Source: Paragonimus westermani (lineage: Eukaryota > Platyhelminthes > Trematoda > Plagiorchiida > Troglotrematidae). From it: a DNA stretch of 64,000 bases. Positions 13,169 through 25,221 of the stretch are shown piece after piece. How positions within the stretch are numbered: the first letter of the stretch is position 1; each line of letters starts with the position of its first letter. The stretch lies in assembly GCA_008508345.1 (NCBI GenBank), contig QNGE01003759.1, positions 10,735-74,734 on the forward strand, given 5' to 3'. The position numbers and the translations under genes were made by a program. Below the pieces are notes generated by a model. That model saw only the letters and a program-made list of their open reading frames with translations. It was not told where the DNA came from and searched no databases.

Positions 13169-13460
13169 CCAATTCTGTTACCACGTCGGGTGTAGACAAG
13201 AAAGTCCCTTGAGGAATAATTCCAAGAAGAGGACTATCATCCGTCATGTTTTCAAGTGATCGTGGAGGCAACGTTAATGAAAGTCGATGTTTGCCATTAA
13301 ATTTACGCGAATCGCTCGGTTCGTCTTCGATTGCACATGTTTTTAAACTATCCGTTAATGAACTGTTACCGAGAGAAGTAGAAGTCGAGCTTGTTATGGA
13401 CGGTACACAGCTAGATAGAATGGACTGTGAAGGTCGTGGATCACTTTCGGATGCTGAAGT
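13169..13460 (-). CDS. exon A' of minus-strand Ser/Thr/Pro-rich gene
   Basis: The acceptor tttttttttag is followed by 97 open codons plus one base (phase 0 to 1) and GAATTGG|GTGAGT. It reads TSASESDPRPSQSILSSCVP, SITSSTSTSLGNSSLTDSLK, TCAIEDEPSDSRKFNGKHRL, SLTLPPRSLENMTDDSPLLG, IIPQGTFLSTPDVVTEL. The C-terminal part aligns with the exon at 27485-27767 (RRPSLTL; GVIPKGTFLPTPVLEAEL), with identical entry and exit phases and similar length (292 vs 283 bases). The R..SLTL element resembles a basophilic-kinase site. A faint likeness of TFL.TP....EL to the TPTRFL...ELASPF region of ATF2-type factors is too weak to name it. Confidence 0.7.
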
Positions 13461-13734
13461 CTAAAAAAAAGTATCGAACGAAACTTTGAGAACAGTGAGT
13501 GGGAAAACGCATGAAAGACATTGGCGATGAAAGATAATAGCGGTATGAAACTATCATAACTGCACTCGTGAATGTCTTGAAGTGAAGAATGAGTCAATAT
13601 ACGGGTAAGGAAACAAGAACCACCCAGTCAACACAATCGATTACTGCAAGGCTTTTCCAGCTTCTACTCTGGATTAATGTTCATGTCATCAGCGGTCGGT
13701 CAGATAAGTCTAGTTTATTTCCAAGTTGACCATC

Positions 13735-13935
13735 ACTCACATTTGATCGCAGTGTTCGCATTCAGATAGACTTTGCAGCCAGCCTCTTTCGAAAAGAAGC
13801 ACTAGACTCGAGTTTCGCTCTCATTAGAGCTCGTCAGTAGTGCATATCCTTACCACGACCGGGATTTGAACTCCGTTGAAAAAAAAGACGCTAGTCACCG
13901 ATTCCGAAGTGACTGAACGCGTTCATCTCCTAGTT
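13735..13935 (-). repeat. tRNA-derived SINE, degenerate
   Basis: On the minus strand the head keeps a B-box-like GGAGTTCAAATCCCGGTCG. The body follows: AAGGATATGCACTACTGACG, AGCTC...GAGAGCGAAACTCGAG, TCTAGTGCTTCTTTTCGAAA and GAGGCTGGCTGCAAAGTC. The same body recurs at 16430-16566, 17150-17240, 26760-27240 and 32600-33130. The A-box half is eroded here. A non-autonomous, RNA polymerase III type retroposon. Confidence 0.65.
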
Positions 13936-14724
13936 TCACTCAACGTACTTTCAGTCATACAAGCCAAGCTAGAGTAGAATAACGTTAGCGCAACGTGGTT
14001 CACCCTTCCTGTCCTAAGAAAATCAAACTATAGGAGGCCTTATTCCGTGTACATGTCTCCTTTTATAGCAATCACCTGATGTTCAGAGCTGAACTAACCG
14101 GTCAGTCTGCCACAAAGCCTAAACCAAATGTGCACTAAATTTTTTTAAAAAGTGATCGATTGAGTACGAGTTTGTCCACTCTTAAGTACTTCACAAGTTA
14201 GGTTAGTTAAAAGGACAGTTGTCAGTTGTTTGTACTGGTATAGTAAAACATTTGAAGGACTTTTAAGTCACCTAATAGACACTTGACAACCATTTAAATA
14301 TATCAGAAAAACAGACACGAACCAGTGTCTTCATGGGGTTCTCCTGTTCACTGCCGTTAACGATCCCGAGAAACGGCACCACAAAAATATCCGGAGCTGA
14401 AAGCAACCCGACAACGGGTGATAAAGGAGTTTTTAGAAAGTATGGTTGAACGAAGGTGATTAGTTAATTTGCCAATCGAATTCAATAAGCACATTAGAGA
14501 AATGTAAGTTAAGAACGGTCCTCTGTATGACGAATGACTGAGGAGCAGAATTACTCAGGTGACCATTTCTATTAATCCGGTTGGCTAGTCATGTAAACTG
14601 TAATTGCAAAAAAAAGCGATAGCAAACATTCCAAACTTTGGTGGAACGTAGACCACGGTCGTCGTTCAGCGTAACTTAAGATTGCTGTACAAAAAGCGCG
14701 CCAGATCAATGAGACAGTACTCAC

Positions 14725-14967
14725 ATCTACACAAAGAAGAACCATACGTAGGAAAAGAGTTGGTTGGTGTGGTCGGAGTCTTTGGCAAAGGGACACTCAT
14801 CAAATGAGCGCTTTTGTTGGCACTGTTCGCTTGTGAGCAAACTAACACTTCCGATGAGTTAAAACGATCAGCCTCCGTGGCTATATCAGGGCGAATTGGG
14901 TCTGGGATACTGGGCGTTAATTTCTTTAAAGCCTCCATAAAAGGAGAAGGTTGACACTCGAGTTTCT
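14725..14967 (-). CDS. exon B of minus-strand Ser/Thr/Pro-rich gene
   Basis: The acceptor tttgcttttgtctgtattccag is followed by 80 open codons in phase 1 to 1 and TAGAT|GTGAGTAC, both strong sites. It reads KLECQPSPFMEALKKLTPSI, PDPIRPDIATEADRFNSSEV, LVCSQANSANKSAHLMSVPL, PKTPTTPTNSFPTYGSSLCR. The second half is Ser/Thr/Pro-rich. Entry phase fits the 60-base exon at 16044-16103, and through it the exon at 27485-27767. It has the same size and the same opening (KLE) as 11565-11808. Joining it directly to 11565-11808 would create a TAA, and joining to 13169-13460 is out of phase. So its downstream partner is unknown or it belongs to a separate transcript. The product is unknown. Confidence 0.6.
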
Positions 14968-16043
14968 CTGGAATACAGACAAAAGCAAATGACAGATGCA
15001 CTTGAGAAACGTATGAGGCTTGCAACATTTTAATGAAAAGACATGGATGGCAACAGTTGACGTGAAATTGGCGTAGTAGAGAATAAGCAAATGTAGCTAG
15101 TTCCGTATTCTGTTTCTAGCATCGTGTCCAGTGAATTTGATGGCCGGCAAATGGCAGTATCTAATAAGTCAATTTGTCTGAAAATTGTATACTGATGGGA
15201 TAGAAACTGTTTCTTGTATTCACAAATCAACGTCAGCATAAACATGCCTGACCGGAGAAATCCAGTTAATGATTAATTTCCGATCCAATTCTGTCTTTAG
15301 TGTCCATACAATCAACGTTCAGCTAACTCCTTCCATAGGTGGTCTAGGGTAACGGTTACAAGCCGTTATTGATCAGAACTGAGTGATGAAGAGACTGTAT
15401 TCATTTTAATCAACATTGTCAGAATACAAAACTAGAGAGAAAGTTAAAAATTGGTTCACTTGTAGCTGCTGTAAGCGAAAAACAATTTCCATGGAACCAA
15501 CATCATAATCACCTAATCACGCGACTGGCTGTGACTACGTACTTACCGTACATGCCATAAAGAGAAACGCCCAAATGAAGACTAATGGCGTGCTTCGATG
15601 CCTTCTAACAAGTATCGCACTAACTAAAGGACGTCTGGATCTGAGATAGTAAACTACTATTATGCCCCACAAAAAGTTGTGTGCGCTGTTACTTAACGGG
15701 CACGAAAATGAACGAAAATGTTACCAAGGAAGGAAGTTCACGTGCCTCAGTGGATCGTGGTAAGTGCTTAGTGATCCAATCACACGACAGGATATCAAAA
15801 AAAGGAGTTTGTGCTGAAACTGTCGACTTCCGAGCGAGAAAACCGCTCGCTGCTTTGTCGAAGAATGAGGATCGTCGTCCCAAAGTTTCAACTTCAAATC
15901 CAACATTTGGAGTGTATTTAACATCAGTGAGTTTGAAGCTGCCAGTGGTGCGCTGCTATCTTGGGCGAAAAAAAGCTAGGAAAATTTGATGTGTAAAGAG
16001 CATGAAATCATCGTCGGCGTGACCGTCAAACGTGCGAACTCAC
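14968..16043. other. intron with ambiguous ORFs
   Basis: Between two phase-compatible minus-strand exons. Positions 15681-15989 (plus) hold a 102-codon ORF, basic, with a GATCGTG|GTAAGT donor inside. The opposite strand is open too (15689-15883). Neither has a recognisable domain, so I leave both uncalled. A further minus-strand stretch ending ATGTACG|GTAAGT near 15543 is too short to judge. Confidence 0.25.
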
Positions 16044-16103
16044 CTTCAACCATTCGTAGCGTGGACGAGACTTTCAGCAATGACTGGCGAGCTTGGATTG
16101 TGA
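16044..16103 (-). CDS. small exon E of minus-strand gene
   Basis: 60 bases lie between gcacgtctcactttag and GTTGAAG|GTGAGTTCG, both close to consensus. Only one frame is open, entering and leaving in phase 1: TIQARQSLLKVSSTLRMVE, a potentially helical basic segment. It slots in phase between 27485-27767 (exit phase 1) and 14725-14967 (entry phase 1). That gives EL-I-TIQAR...MVE-E-KLECQ without any stop, which is why I accept so short an exon. Confidence 0.55.
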
Positions 16104-16429
16104 CTAAAGTGAGACGTGCTGCATTACCAAGCTGGAGTCAAAAAGGGAACAGAACCGGCATTTTTCCTAATTTATACACACCTCTCCACGAGCTTGTCAT
16201 CTGGAACCCAACGCGATAGGAAATCTCCGGGGATTACGGTCTGGGCAAGCGGTAAACCGAAACATCAATCTGTAGTTCATCTGCTACACCGAAGAGCGCT
16301 TTGAAGAAGGATTTAAGCAATACAACTTGCTACTTGTGCAACGTTTGTCCAAAGCACGGAGGAACGACGTAATGAAGTCTCGCAACAGAAGGAACGGATT
16401 ACATCTTATAAGTTAGAGCTCGTCATTAT

Positions 16430-16566
16430 GTAGCGAGCGTTCGGAAACTCGCACCTCCGACCTGACAATCCACCACAATTAGTGCATACCCATGTAATGA
16501 CCGGTATTTGAGTTCCAGTTACGCATTTGTGAGGGAACCGCATTGACCACCGCACCACTGACCTCT
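16430..16566 (-). repeat. tRNA-derived SINE relic
   Basis: Minus strand: GAGGTCAGTGGTGCGGTGGT (A-box region), a degenerate B box (GGAACTCAAATACCGG), then GGGTATGCACTAATTG. This matches the head of the SINE copies at 32600-33130 but is more diverged, and the 3' body is missing. Confidence 0.5.
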
Positions 16567-17149
16567 AATTAATCATGACACAGAGAAACACTCAGCCAGA
16601 GACGCTTGTGATTAACGGTCAAATGGCCTGATCGCCTAGAGAAAAGATGCAGCACCTGCCCTATTAACCTAAACCAATCATTCCATGGCTAAGTGTTATA
16701 TCGCGGAACGACCGAGTGGACGCAGCGATAAGTGATAAGGTACGCGCGGTTTTACTGGAAGAGCCGATTCCCCCAAAGCCGAATACGAAGGAAAAACACC
16801 GGTCTCCAGAAAAAAAGCGTTTATGTCTCAGCCCGAAGTTCCGAGTGCCGAAGTGCAAGTGCCGAAAAGCCGAAGTCAAAGTACAAAATGCAGCTCTTGC
16901 GTTTTTATGGCTCGTCAAACGATCGGGTGAAAAAAAAACAAGCTAACTAGCGTCCAGTATATGAGCGGGCGCCAGAGGTAAAAAAATGATGGTACATCAA
17001 AGGAATTCGACTTTACAAAAAAACGGTAAATGCTCATTCCAGTTAGTGGACTGTTTTTTGGGGGAATGTGACAGCCCCAACACTGACTTCTCTCCAAGCT
17101 GAAATCACGGAAATTACCAAACTGAACAGTATTATGAATATTGGTACGA

Positions 17150-17240
17150 GGCAGCGGACTTTTTGGTCAACAGGAATAGTACATCAACACTGACGAGTTC
17201 TAACGAGAGCAAGACTACAGTATGGCGCATCTTTTCGAAA
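17150..17240 (+). repeat. SINE body fragment
   Basis: ACTGACGAGTTCTAACGAGA followed by GCAAGACT and CTTTTCGAAAGGGATTCG match the body of the SINE family in plus orientation (compare 33040-33110). The tRNA-like head is not recognisable. Confidence 0.4.
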
Positions 17241-18249
17241 GGGATTCGTTGGAAAATCGATGGGGATGCGAAATCTGTCTTAAATTGTGAGTAATGTTCA
17301 GTACCAAAAAATACATTTTATAAGATCCGACGTGAAAAGGTGAGTTATGGGCAGAAATGTTTCACACGGTGTAAAGTGATGTGGGATAATAAAACTCAAA
17401 AAGGGTTTTTGATAAATCCCACCATATGCCGGATGCCTCAGAGACCTTAAGGAAAACGTGAAACCCCTTGTCAACAGGTGAACAGTGAATGCAGAAGAGA
17501 AATACATACTACGTACTAATGCGGTGCGCTATGTACGTCGGAGATATAGAATGTTTTTTTGGCTTTGACATAAACGAAATGCTTGCATCTCGCAATGTAT
17601 GTCTTCTTGCTGTCCTGATGATTTGACAAAAAGGCCATTAAGATAAGGCATTTACAGCATATCATTACATACACCAACCGCTAAATATTGCACAGAACGA
17701 AGTTGAGATAAGGGTTTGCTATCTCAATAGAGATTAACAAGCACTAAAAAAGTCGAGATCATTCACATTCCACAAGTGAAAACAATACCTGTGGTGACAG
17801 TCCACCTGAAAGACTAGGACTGGCGTGACAATCGGGACAAACTGTTCAATAAGACAAACAGAAAAAAAGGGTTTGGAGTTAACCACCGTATCACCCACCT
17901 TTTGACTGAAAGCGTGATAAAAAATGAGTACGGATATTCCCTTCACTGTGTGCGAACTACGCTGTCATCTGTGAACAGAAGCATACACATCGTTGAGATA
18001 TGTGGCCAGCATGGAGTGCCGAAACGCCGAATATTCGGAAAGTGCCCATCCGTCCGGTACTCAACCTCAACGTCGTACGCCGCCGAGCCCTGATGAGTAA
18101 CCGTTAGCATGGCAGTCAAACAAACCAAACAAGATTGGGGCTAGAGCACAACACTGCTTCACGATAGTCACAATGCCGAAATCATCACAGGTCGATCCAC
18201 ACGATGGTACGTTCACCTTCATCGTCACCACAAAGCCCATACAAACCAT

Positions 18250-19900
18250 GATCATGGGCTTTGGATATTGCCACGACACCCAGACCTAGACAGAAAAGCG
18301 ATAAGGACCCCCAAACTAAGCCTTCGGCTCGGAAGACTGTAATGCAAGGCAGCGGACACAAACTAAATATCACCGACCCCTCAGCAACAGCCAAACGGAA
18401 ATATCTGGGCACGGGACAAACAAATCACCGACAAACAAAACCAGAATAAACATCATGCATCACCAACAACGAGCCCACCTGTTTTTTGTTTAACTGCTCT
18501 CCTTTGGCCAACCTGACATGGTTTGACCCGCAAACACCTAGTCAGCAAAGCCTGCTGGATCGAAGCAACACACAAGCCTGCTCATCACGCTAAGGAAGCA
18601 GAAAAAGGTCAGATGTCAGAAGTTACCGTTGCCCTGACGTAGCAGTTCACTAATTTTGACATTCTTCTCCCACTGCCCCTAATTTTCATCTTCTCGAGCT
18701 AAGACAAATCGTATAAGTCGGCGCTTTTCATGTCAACACTCTTCGACAGACAGGTTAACAAGCTGCTCTGACGAGCCTTCTCCAGGTGTGAAGATGAATT
18801 TGCGCTGTCCCCTCAAAAAGCCTTCATGACCCTCACCTTCTGTGAGTTCGTCACTGGATAATGCTTTGGACCGGTGGTTCTTTCTCAGGGTTTGTGGTGA
18901 CGATGAAACCAAACCTCGTAATCAAGGTGGAGTAGGAATCGAACTGGGCTTTGAGGCAGAACGGAACTAGCTTAACCGGATCCCAGTGAATGGTCGTTTG
19001 TGTGCCGCCAAACTTAGCACTTCGGTAAAAGTCGATCGCCACAAGCAATAAGGACGTTTATCTGTCAAGTCTGCGTATGTACCGGCAGACATTAATTCAG
19101 TGGCTATCAAAAACGTCTTCTACGATGCCGTCTTCAATCTTCCGGAACGGACTAAACACTTGGACGTCACTGTGTATATTGGTGATATGAACGCATAACC
19201 TGTTCGTCTTACTCCATGGCAGAAGTGGTTGGGTAGGATGTTCGGTGTACAGACGCGACGCACTGGAAATGGTGATGGGCTGTTATATGTCCGGCACTTC
19301 ATGAACTCTACCTATGGAGCTCCATAATTCAGCACCAAAGACGCTATTCCGTCATACGCAGTTCTGCATGAGCAACTGAACCATTAACGCAAATCGAGCA
19401 CATCGTTGCCAGTTATCGGTGACGCCACCCTATCAAAGTAACCATCTTGGCTCAGACCATGCTGTTGTTAGTGTACACTTCCTTTTGTTGGTTGATCCGA
19501 AATGGTCCGCTTGCAGACACCCAAGGTTCGGCTGGAACTTGGGCAACGGCGGTGCACAAAGCCATTATCGAACAACACTGACAGGTAAAGTGTCCAGATC
19601 ACAACAACGGGAGAATCCCAACAAGCACCATTCAGAGCTATGACGTCTTTTCTAAAGGAACACAGCAGAAATGAATTTCTACCGATATTGGACCACCATA
19701 ATCTCAGCCAGTCACTCCGCACCGAATGGGCTACCCACGAGAATGAAGCGATGCTCAATCGTCGCATATCCGCATATTTGCCAATACGCGACCGGTAGCC
19801 GGGGTAATGAAAACAGACATTCTTCATCGGCTGGTTCACATACCCGGCAATGCGTCCGAAGCACCGCACGTAAGTCAACCATCGTTATTCGTTTCCGGCG
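18250..19900 (+). mobile_element. decayed LINE: endonuclease relic
   Basis: From about 18700 a broken frame reads GAFHVNTLRQTG, then QAALTRAF, the N-terminal block of the apurinic-type endonuclease (compare GAFDVRTLKQIGQQAALART at 39175-39240). Positions 19081-19370 read VPADINSVAIKNVFYDAVF, LDVTVYIGDMNA, a stop, then PVRLTPWQKWLGRMFGVQTR and RTGNGDGLL. Positions 19419-19500 read LGSDHAVVSVHFLL, the terminal SDH motif. Several stops and frameshifts make it dead. The Lys/Arg-rich open stretch at 18261-18449 and the match at 18537-18615 to the window start are probably its 5' region. The reverse transcriptase is not recognisable downstream. Confidence 0.75.
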
Positions 19901-22089
19901 ATAACCGTAGGAATAACGCCCGGGTCTGACAACAATGCACGAGGCAGCAGATCAATAACTGAGTACGAATGGATGACGGGAAATTAGGCAAAAAGTTGTC
20001 ATTTATGAGAAAAAGGTCAAAAACCTTACGGAAACAGGCTTTTCAGCGGCTGTGACCCACTACTACGTCAGAGAGCGTTTCCAACTGGCGGTATGGATTG
20101 TGGTGAACTTCCCAAAGTAATAGACAGGACATACGAATCTCACACAGTGAGATGGTCGAGACCTGCACAAAACGACATTTGGTACTCTGCCGAGTTGTGG
20201 GATAATGTTAAGATCAAAGACGGTCCAAGTCATAGTCCGACGGGAAATCGCCTAAAGCTGAAAATGAGGGTGACGATAGCACAACGTGGTATCGAGATGG
20301 ACGCCGGACGAAGTAAATGCAACAGCAGCAGAACCGGTCACCTGTGCCGGCAACTAAGTCTTTAGATACCTCAACTGTTCATTGGATAGTTAACGGTTAT
20401 CCCCTTGTTAGGAGGCAAACTCACCAAAACAATCTAGTCAGGACATCGGTGACGGCTGAGGAAACCAGTCATCATTTCAAACCATCCAGGGCCGTGGTGA
20501 CGGCTGACGAAATCAGACAGCAACGAAGCACTGGGGGGAACGTCGGACCGACAAGCAGGATACGTGCAAGTGAGTGGGGGTGTCGCGCCAGCCCGAGAAA
20601 CTAACGCCTATGGATTTGGCCTTACTTGGCCACTTGGAAGCGAAGTGGCTTAGACCAGTAGACAGTGACTCATCACTATTTCATGATATATATTTACAGG
20701 CATTTCATTCATTTTGTCGAACTGGTTTTTGGCAATACACCGTGTTTACCACAACCGTGTCTTTCTTGTCTCCGCGCAAGTAGGCTAGGGGAAGCCGCGT
20801 AACAGGAACCCAGGTCTAGCAGACAAGCAGTATTAGAACGTTTGGCAAGGGAAAGGCGCGTTACAGTACCCCTCTCGAAAACGAAAATCTTACTTAGGGT
20901 CAATTTCTTCAAAAGTCCCAAGACACTCAACCCAGACCAATTCCCCTTGCCCTTTTCATAGACGGGGCCTAGCCCCGATCAAAGGGTTGGCGGCTCTGTC
21001 CCGAAACATTTGAACCGGTGGCAATGTGGAGAAATTTGAGTTCGACACTTGGAGAATGCAGACGACATTGCTCTAACCCATAACGGATAATGAAGAACCC
21101 GAAAGTCTCAAATGCCTCAGACCGTTGATTAAAAACGACCATTGTGCCTAATAAGCACAAAATGTTGACGCACGATTGGCAAAACTCTGAACTTGCCTAA
21201 ATCCTTCCTGGTGAGCTGAGGAAGTAGTTCAGACGTTTAAATGCATCAGAGCCCACAGAATGTCTGATGAGACCACAAATCATACAGTTAAAGCTCGGAT
21301 AACGTCTCTCAACTTACGCTTTCTACGGGGTCTCAACCGTTCAGTGGATACCGGACATACAACACTGTGCGAACAAATTCACCAAATAAATGCATATCTG
21401 AACTGGTCATCCAATACATGCGGATTCCGTGAATACCAAACCATTGCTCACAGGTGTGACTTTGGAAGAAATAACCCGAAACCAATTCGATTCAGATATG
21501 GATTACAAACTCAGGAGATGAGCATCGAATTTTATTGTGTACTTCTATCATTAGCTTTACCTTTCAAGACAAACCTTATAGTCGAAAGTACGTTGTCGAT
21601 AAGTTCATGATCAAACTAGAAAAGCAATTGACAGACAAACTGAACAATTATGTAGGTTATTAAAAAAATACGTTTATGTTATTCTTTCAGTTAAAAGTGA
21701 TCAGACCTAGAAAACGGATATGCCGGTTCAAACGAATTGTTCACATTCAAGGATGCAGTACACGTAAGGAAGTGAGTTTAATGGCCGACTGTCGCTTCCA
21801 CATATTTAACATTATTAGGAGAACAGATGGATTAATTCAGCGCAATATGGTCAATACCTACACCTCTACAATGCTGTTATAATAACCTACAAAAGGACAC
21901 CGGTGAGCACACTGTTTGCCTGTGCATGAGGGCTTTGGACTAATGACGCTTTTCTTCACAGTGACTATCCAAAAGGATCGATCAGAAAGTTCGACACGGT
22001 GAATGTATAAAGTAATCCACAACTCACAAGTCTAACGAAATGAGCAGTTTTACAACCATCAAGCAAAAGAAAACAGAGGCTGTCCTTAC
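19901..22089. other. no gene recognised
   Basis: Positions 20093-20604 carry overlapping 90- and 95-codon plus-strand ORFs with an internal near-repeat (VTAEE..., then VTADEI...), possibly the linker of the preceding LINE, but without a diagnostic motif. The remainder shows only short ORFs. Confidence 0.25.
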
Positions 22090-22189
22090 GCTTTTTGTCG
22101 TGATACCAGCAGTCGTAAAACACATGTTCAGAATCCCCATGTTCACTGTCAAACATCCCAAACCTCAGTTCACCAACGTGAACCGATAC
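22090..22189 (-). CDS. candidate exon, unknown gene
   Basis: Minus strand: cttgttcatattaacag, then 33 open codons plus one base, then AAAAAGC|GTAAGGAC. The reading is VSVHVGELRFGMFDSEHGDS then EHVFYDCWYHDKK, phase 0 to 1. The mix of aromatic, acidic and Cys residues looks like folded protein. Its phases equal those of exons A and A' (0 to 1), so it could be an alternative to A upstream of exon E, or belong to a nested gene. The family is not recognised. Confidence 0.4.
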
Positions 22190-23139
22190 CTGTTAATATG
22201 AACAAGGATATCGGATATTCTATGTTGACAGCACTTGGATTGCCAAATTTTCGAGAAAACAGACAACGAATGGTAGCGCAATTATTACACAGCTTGGCAG
22301 TGAACACCCAAAAGGAGCCAGTCTCATCGACTAACAAGCATCAACTGTTTTAGTGACATCTGGATAACTCAACGATGTCATTTCGTTTTTTGTTCAGAGT
22401 GCGAAATTTTCGATGGTCTGCCGAGGCAATCGAAATCAAACATCATCACCACCACTTCATTTTGTGCACACCAAAAACCGTTTGTGGTGTTGGAACTACT
22501 ACGTCAAGAACCGAATAAGGTGTGAAACTTGACACTTTTGTGTTTGTTTAATGGCTTGGAACTTTGTATGTTTAAAATGCCTGAGGCAATCATCAGGAGG
22601 AACATGAGTCGTACAATGTCAGTGTGTTACCTGCTCTAGACAAATGAACAACGGAAGTGGTTGTTTTGTATATACCGTGGTCTCAAGGATTACATTTATG
22701 GGCCAGAGACTTCGAGTGAGTTCTATTCCCTCACCCGCTCCGATGTAAACGGCCAAAAGTTATCGATTTCGCGGCAGTGTAGTTAGTAAGCCATCATCAA
22801 TAACCGATTCTATGTTGACTATCAAATCTCCGTCTTCCTTGTGCCTTCAGGTAATAACTGCAGTAGGAAACCAAGAAAACTGATGAATAGTCGTTCTAAT
22901 GTCGGACAAACAGACCAACAAGCTTCTCGAACGAGTCCATTGATAGATCTGGAGCTTGATGTGTGTTGCGTCCATGAGGCATGAATAAACGATCCTAATG
23001 CCGTCACCTAAGTGAGCTCGCATCTAGATCTCCAATGACTTAAGCGTCTTTACGATAAGGCTTAGAGAAGTAATGGACAAGGTCTTATAAACAGTTCGCA
23101 GTGTGCCTGCTGAACAAAGCGAAGGAAGAATGGGTGAGA

Positions 23140-23385
23140 TTCAGAACCGATCGAGGATGCAACGAACACACTTTTTACCATATTTTACAGGAGAATCATT
23201 GAAGGAGTAAACGAGGGACGTGTGATTAATGAGGTCAATCAGTTCACTGTCACACTGCAATCAAGTACCCATTTGAACAATGAGTCTTGACAGGCTAACA
23301 GAGGGGGGTTGGTCAAGGCAGACCAAAAGCCTGGACAAAACGTTTTTGGGCGCACAGTGTGGGTTATACACACTAATCCTAATAG
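23140..23385 (-). mobile_element. Penelope-like element 3' end (minus)
   Basis: The reverse complement reads LCAQKRFVQAFGLP and a stop, the C-terminus typical of Penelope-like reverse transcriptases after the GIY-YIG domain. It is followed by a 3' flank (CTTGATTGCAGTGTGACAGT, GAACTGATTGACCTCATTAA) that matches 25570-25700 on the plus strand. Only the terminal piece remains. It points away from the LINE that begins at 23660. Confidence 0.7.
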
Positions 23386-23659
23386 TTGGAGATCGAAACG
23401 AATAGCCAAGTAAACTTTTTAATGTACGTTTACGTCACCGCACTGATGGTTCAATTCAGTGCACGATACACAGAAAGCATACTTGTAATGGTACGTATGT
23501 TCACTTCAATAGTTTCGTCCAACTTGCCTCCAAAACAAATCCAATCAAATGTTTTAAGGACAGCGCTTTGACAACTTGCACAGAGGACGCAACTGCAGAA
23601 GAATAAGCATTCATAGGCACAATATATTCACACAGAATGGCTACCCGGAAAGGTACATC

Positions 23660-24717
23660 TCGGTGAGATTGGACCTTGACGTAGTGTGGCGGCTTGCGCA
23701 TCTTCATAACCTTTTCGGCTAAACTGGATAGAGTTACTCATACCAGACAGACCAACAGGTAGAGGTCTGACAAACCACAGTCTCCTGGTACTCCAGGTTC
23801 GGGGTTGGAAGATGGTCAGCATCTCTTCCCGAAAAACGTACCATTTCTGGTAAACCGCCACCCAACCGCTGCCTTGCGGTACAGGCTTCTGAGCCAAAGG
23901 CTTTGGTTAACAACACTAATCGTTCTCCTGTCTAGGTCTGGGCGTCATGGCAGTATCTCAGACCACACACAACAATGAATCCGCACAAAATAAACACTTC
24001 CATACTGCATCGGCCGTCTCGCAGTAAAAACCAGGTCGCCCTATCTGCTGCATACAGCAGGGTGGATAAGCGAAAACAGATAAGTCAACAGGATGCTCTC
24101 GCACGAACGTTAGACTCGATGCATGTCGATGTTTGCTGTATCTCCAAGACTACAATCCACGACAGTAGCCAACGTACGGAATTAACAACACCCGCACAGT
24201 CTACCCGATACTGGTTATACACTTCAGGTGACTCCCGGCCGCCGTCACTGGTCAGGCTGAAGAAGATATAGGCCTCATCACGACAGCCGCAGTTGCCGTA
24301 TTGATAGATTGGATTCCTGTCAATAGTAGACTTTATGCCGTCCGCTGGACAGGTTCTGTTAGGGTCAGTTTTGGACGCAAAACTGTCAGAAATCTTTTCG
24401 TTGTGTCTGCTTATGCTCCAACTGACTGTAGTGACGTCGGCGTCCAGGACGTCTTCGATTCGGATCTGGCCGCTCTCCTCCCGTCGACACGTGGTTCTGA
24501 TATAGTCGTTCTGGCCGGATGTATGAACGCCCAGGTCGGCCGTCTTGGTGAGGCCGAATCTCGTCTAGGTGCCAGATTTGGGATAGCATCACATCGCTCG
24601 GACAATGGCGGGCAACCGTTGCAGCTGTGCGCTGAGCATAGGCTGTTTTTAGCCAGCACTAGTATTAGGCATCGTATGCGTCATTGCTATACATGGCGCC
24701 CTCCCTCTCTGAATCAG
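23660..24717 (+). mobile_element. LINE copy C: 5' region and endonuclease
   Basis: Nearly identical to 38559-39725. Coding begins with a short piece of the endonuclease N-terminus (QQDALARTLDSMHVDVCCIS, KTTIHDSSQRTEL, TTPAQSTRYWLYTSGDSR). It shifts frame near 24260-24300 and continues WIPVNSRLYAVRW, VVSAYAPTDCSDVGV, SDIVVLAG, CMNAQVGRL, RSDNGGQPLQLCAEHRLFLA. Against copy D it lacks 231 bases of the N-terminal region, and the catalytic Asp of the GDMNA motif is Cys. The 3' part runs into the N gap. The upstream region contains non-coding 5' sequence shared with D (starting GGACCTTGACGT.GTGT). A dead copy of a digenean RTE/CR1-type LINE; the clade is inferred. Confidence 0.9.
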
Positions 24718-25221
24718 NNNNNNNNNNNNNNNNNNNNNNNNNNNNNNNNNNNNNNNNNNNNNNNNNNNNNNNNNNNNNNNNNNNNNNNNNNNNNNNNNNN
24801 NNNNNNNNNNNNNNNNNNNNNNNNNNNNNNNNNNNNNNNNNNNNNNNNNNNNNNNNNNNNNNNNNNNNNNNNNNNNNNNNNNNNNNNNNNNNNNNNNNNN
24901 NNNNNNNNNNNNNNNNNNNNNNNNNNNNNNNNNNNNNNNNNNNNNNNNNNNNNNNNNNNNNNNNNNNNNNNNNNNNNNNNNNNNNNNNNNNNNNNNNNNN
25001 NNNNNNNNNNNNNNNNNNNNNNNNNNNNNNNNNNNNNNNNNNNNNNNNNNNNNNNNNNNNNNNNNNNNNNNNNNNNNNNNNNNNNNNNNNNNNNNNNNNN
25101 NNNNNNNNNNNNNNNNNNNNNNNNNNNNNNNNNNNNNNNNNNNNNNNNNNNNNNNNNNNNNNNNNNNNNNNNNNNNNNNNNNNNNNNNNNNNNNNNNNNN
25201 NNNNNNNNNNNNNNNNNNNNN
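24718..25221. other. assembly gap (504 N)
   Basis: A run of N that interrupts LINE copy C on its left and a Penelope-like element on its right. Open frames reported across it are artefacts. Confidence 1.

Noticed and set aside
19468..19878. 136-codon minus-strand ORF
   Set aside because: Antisense to the LINE endonuclease relic (SDH motif on plus). No domain or splice support.
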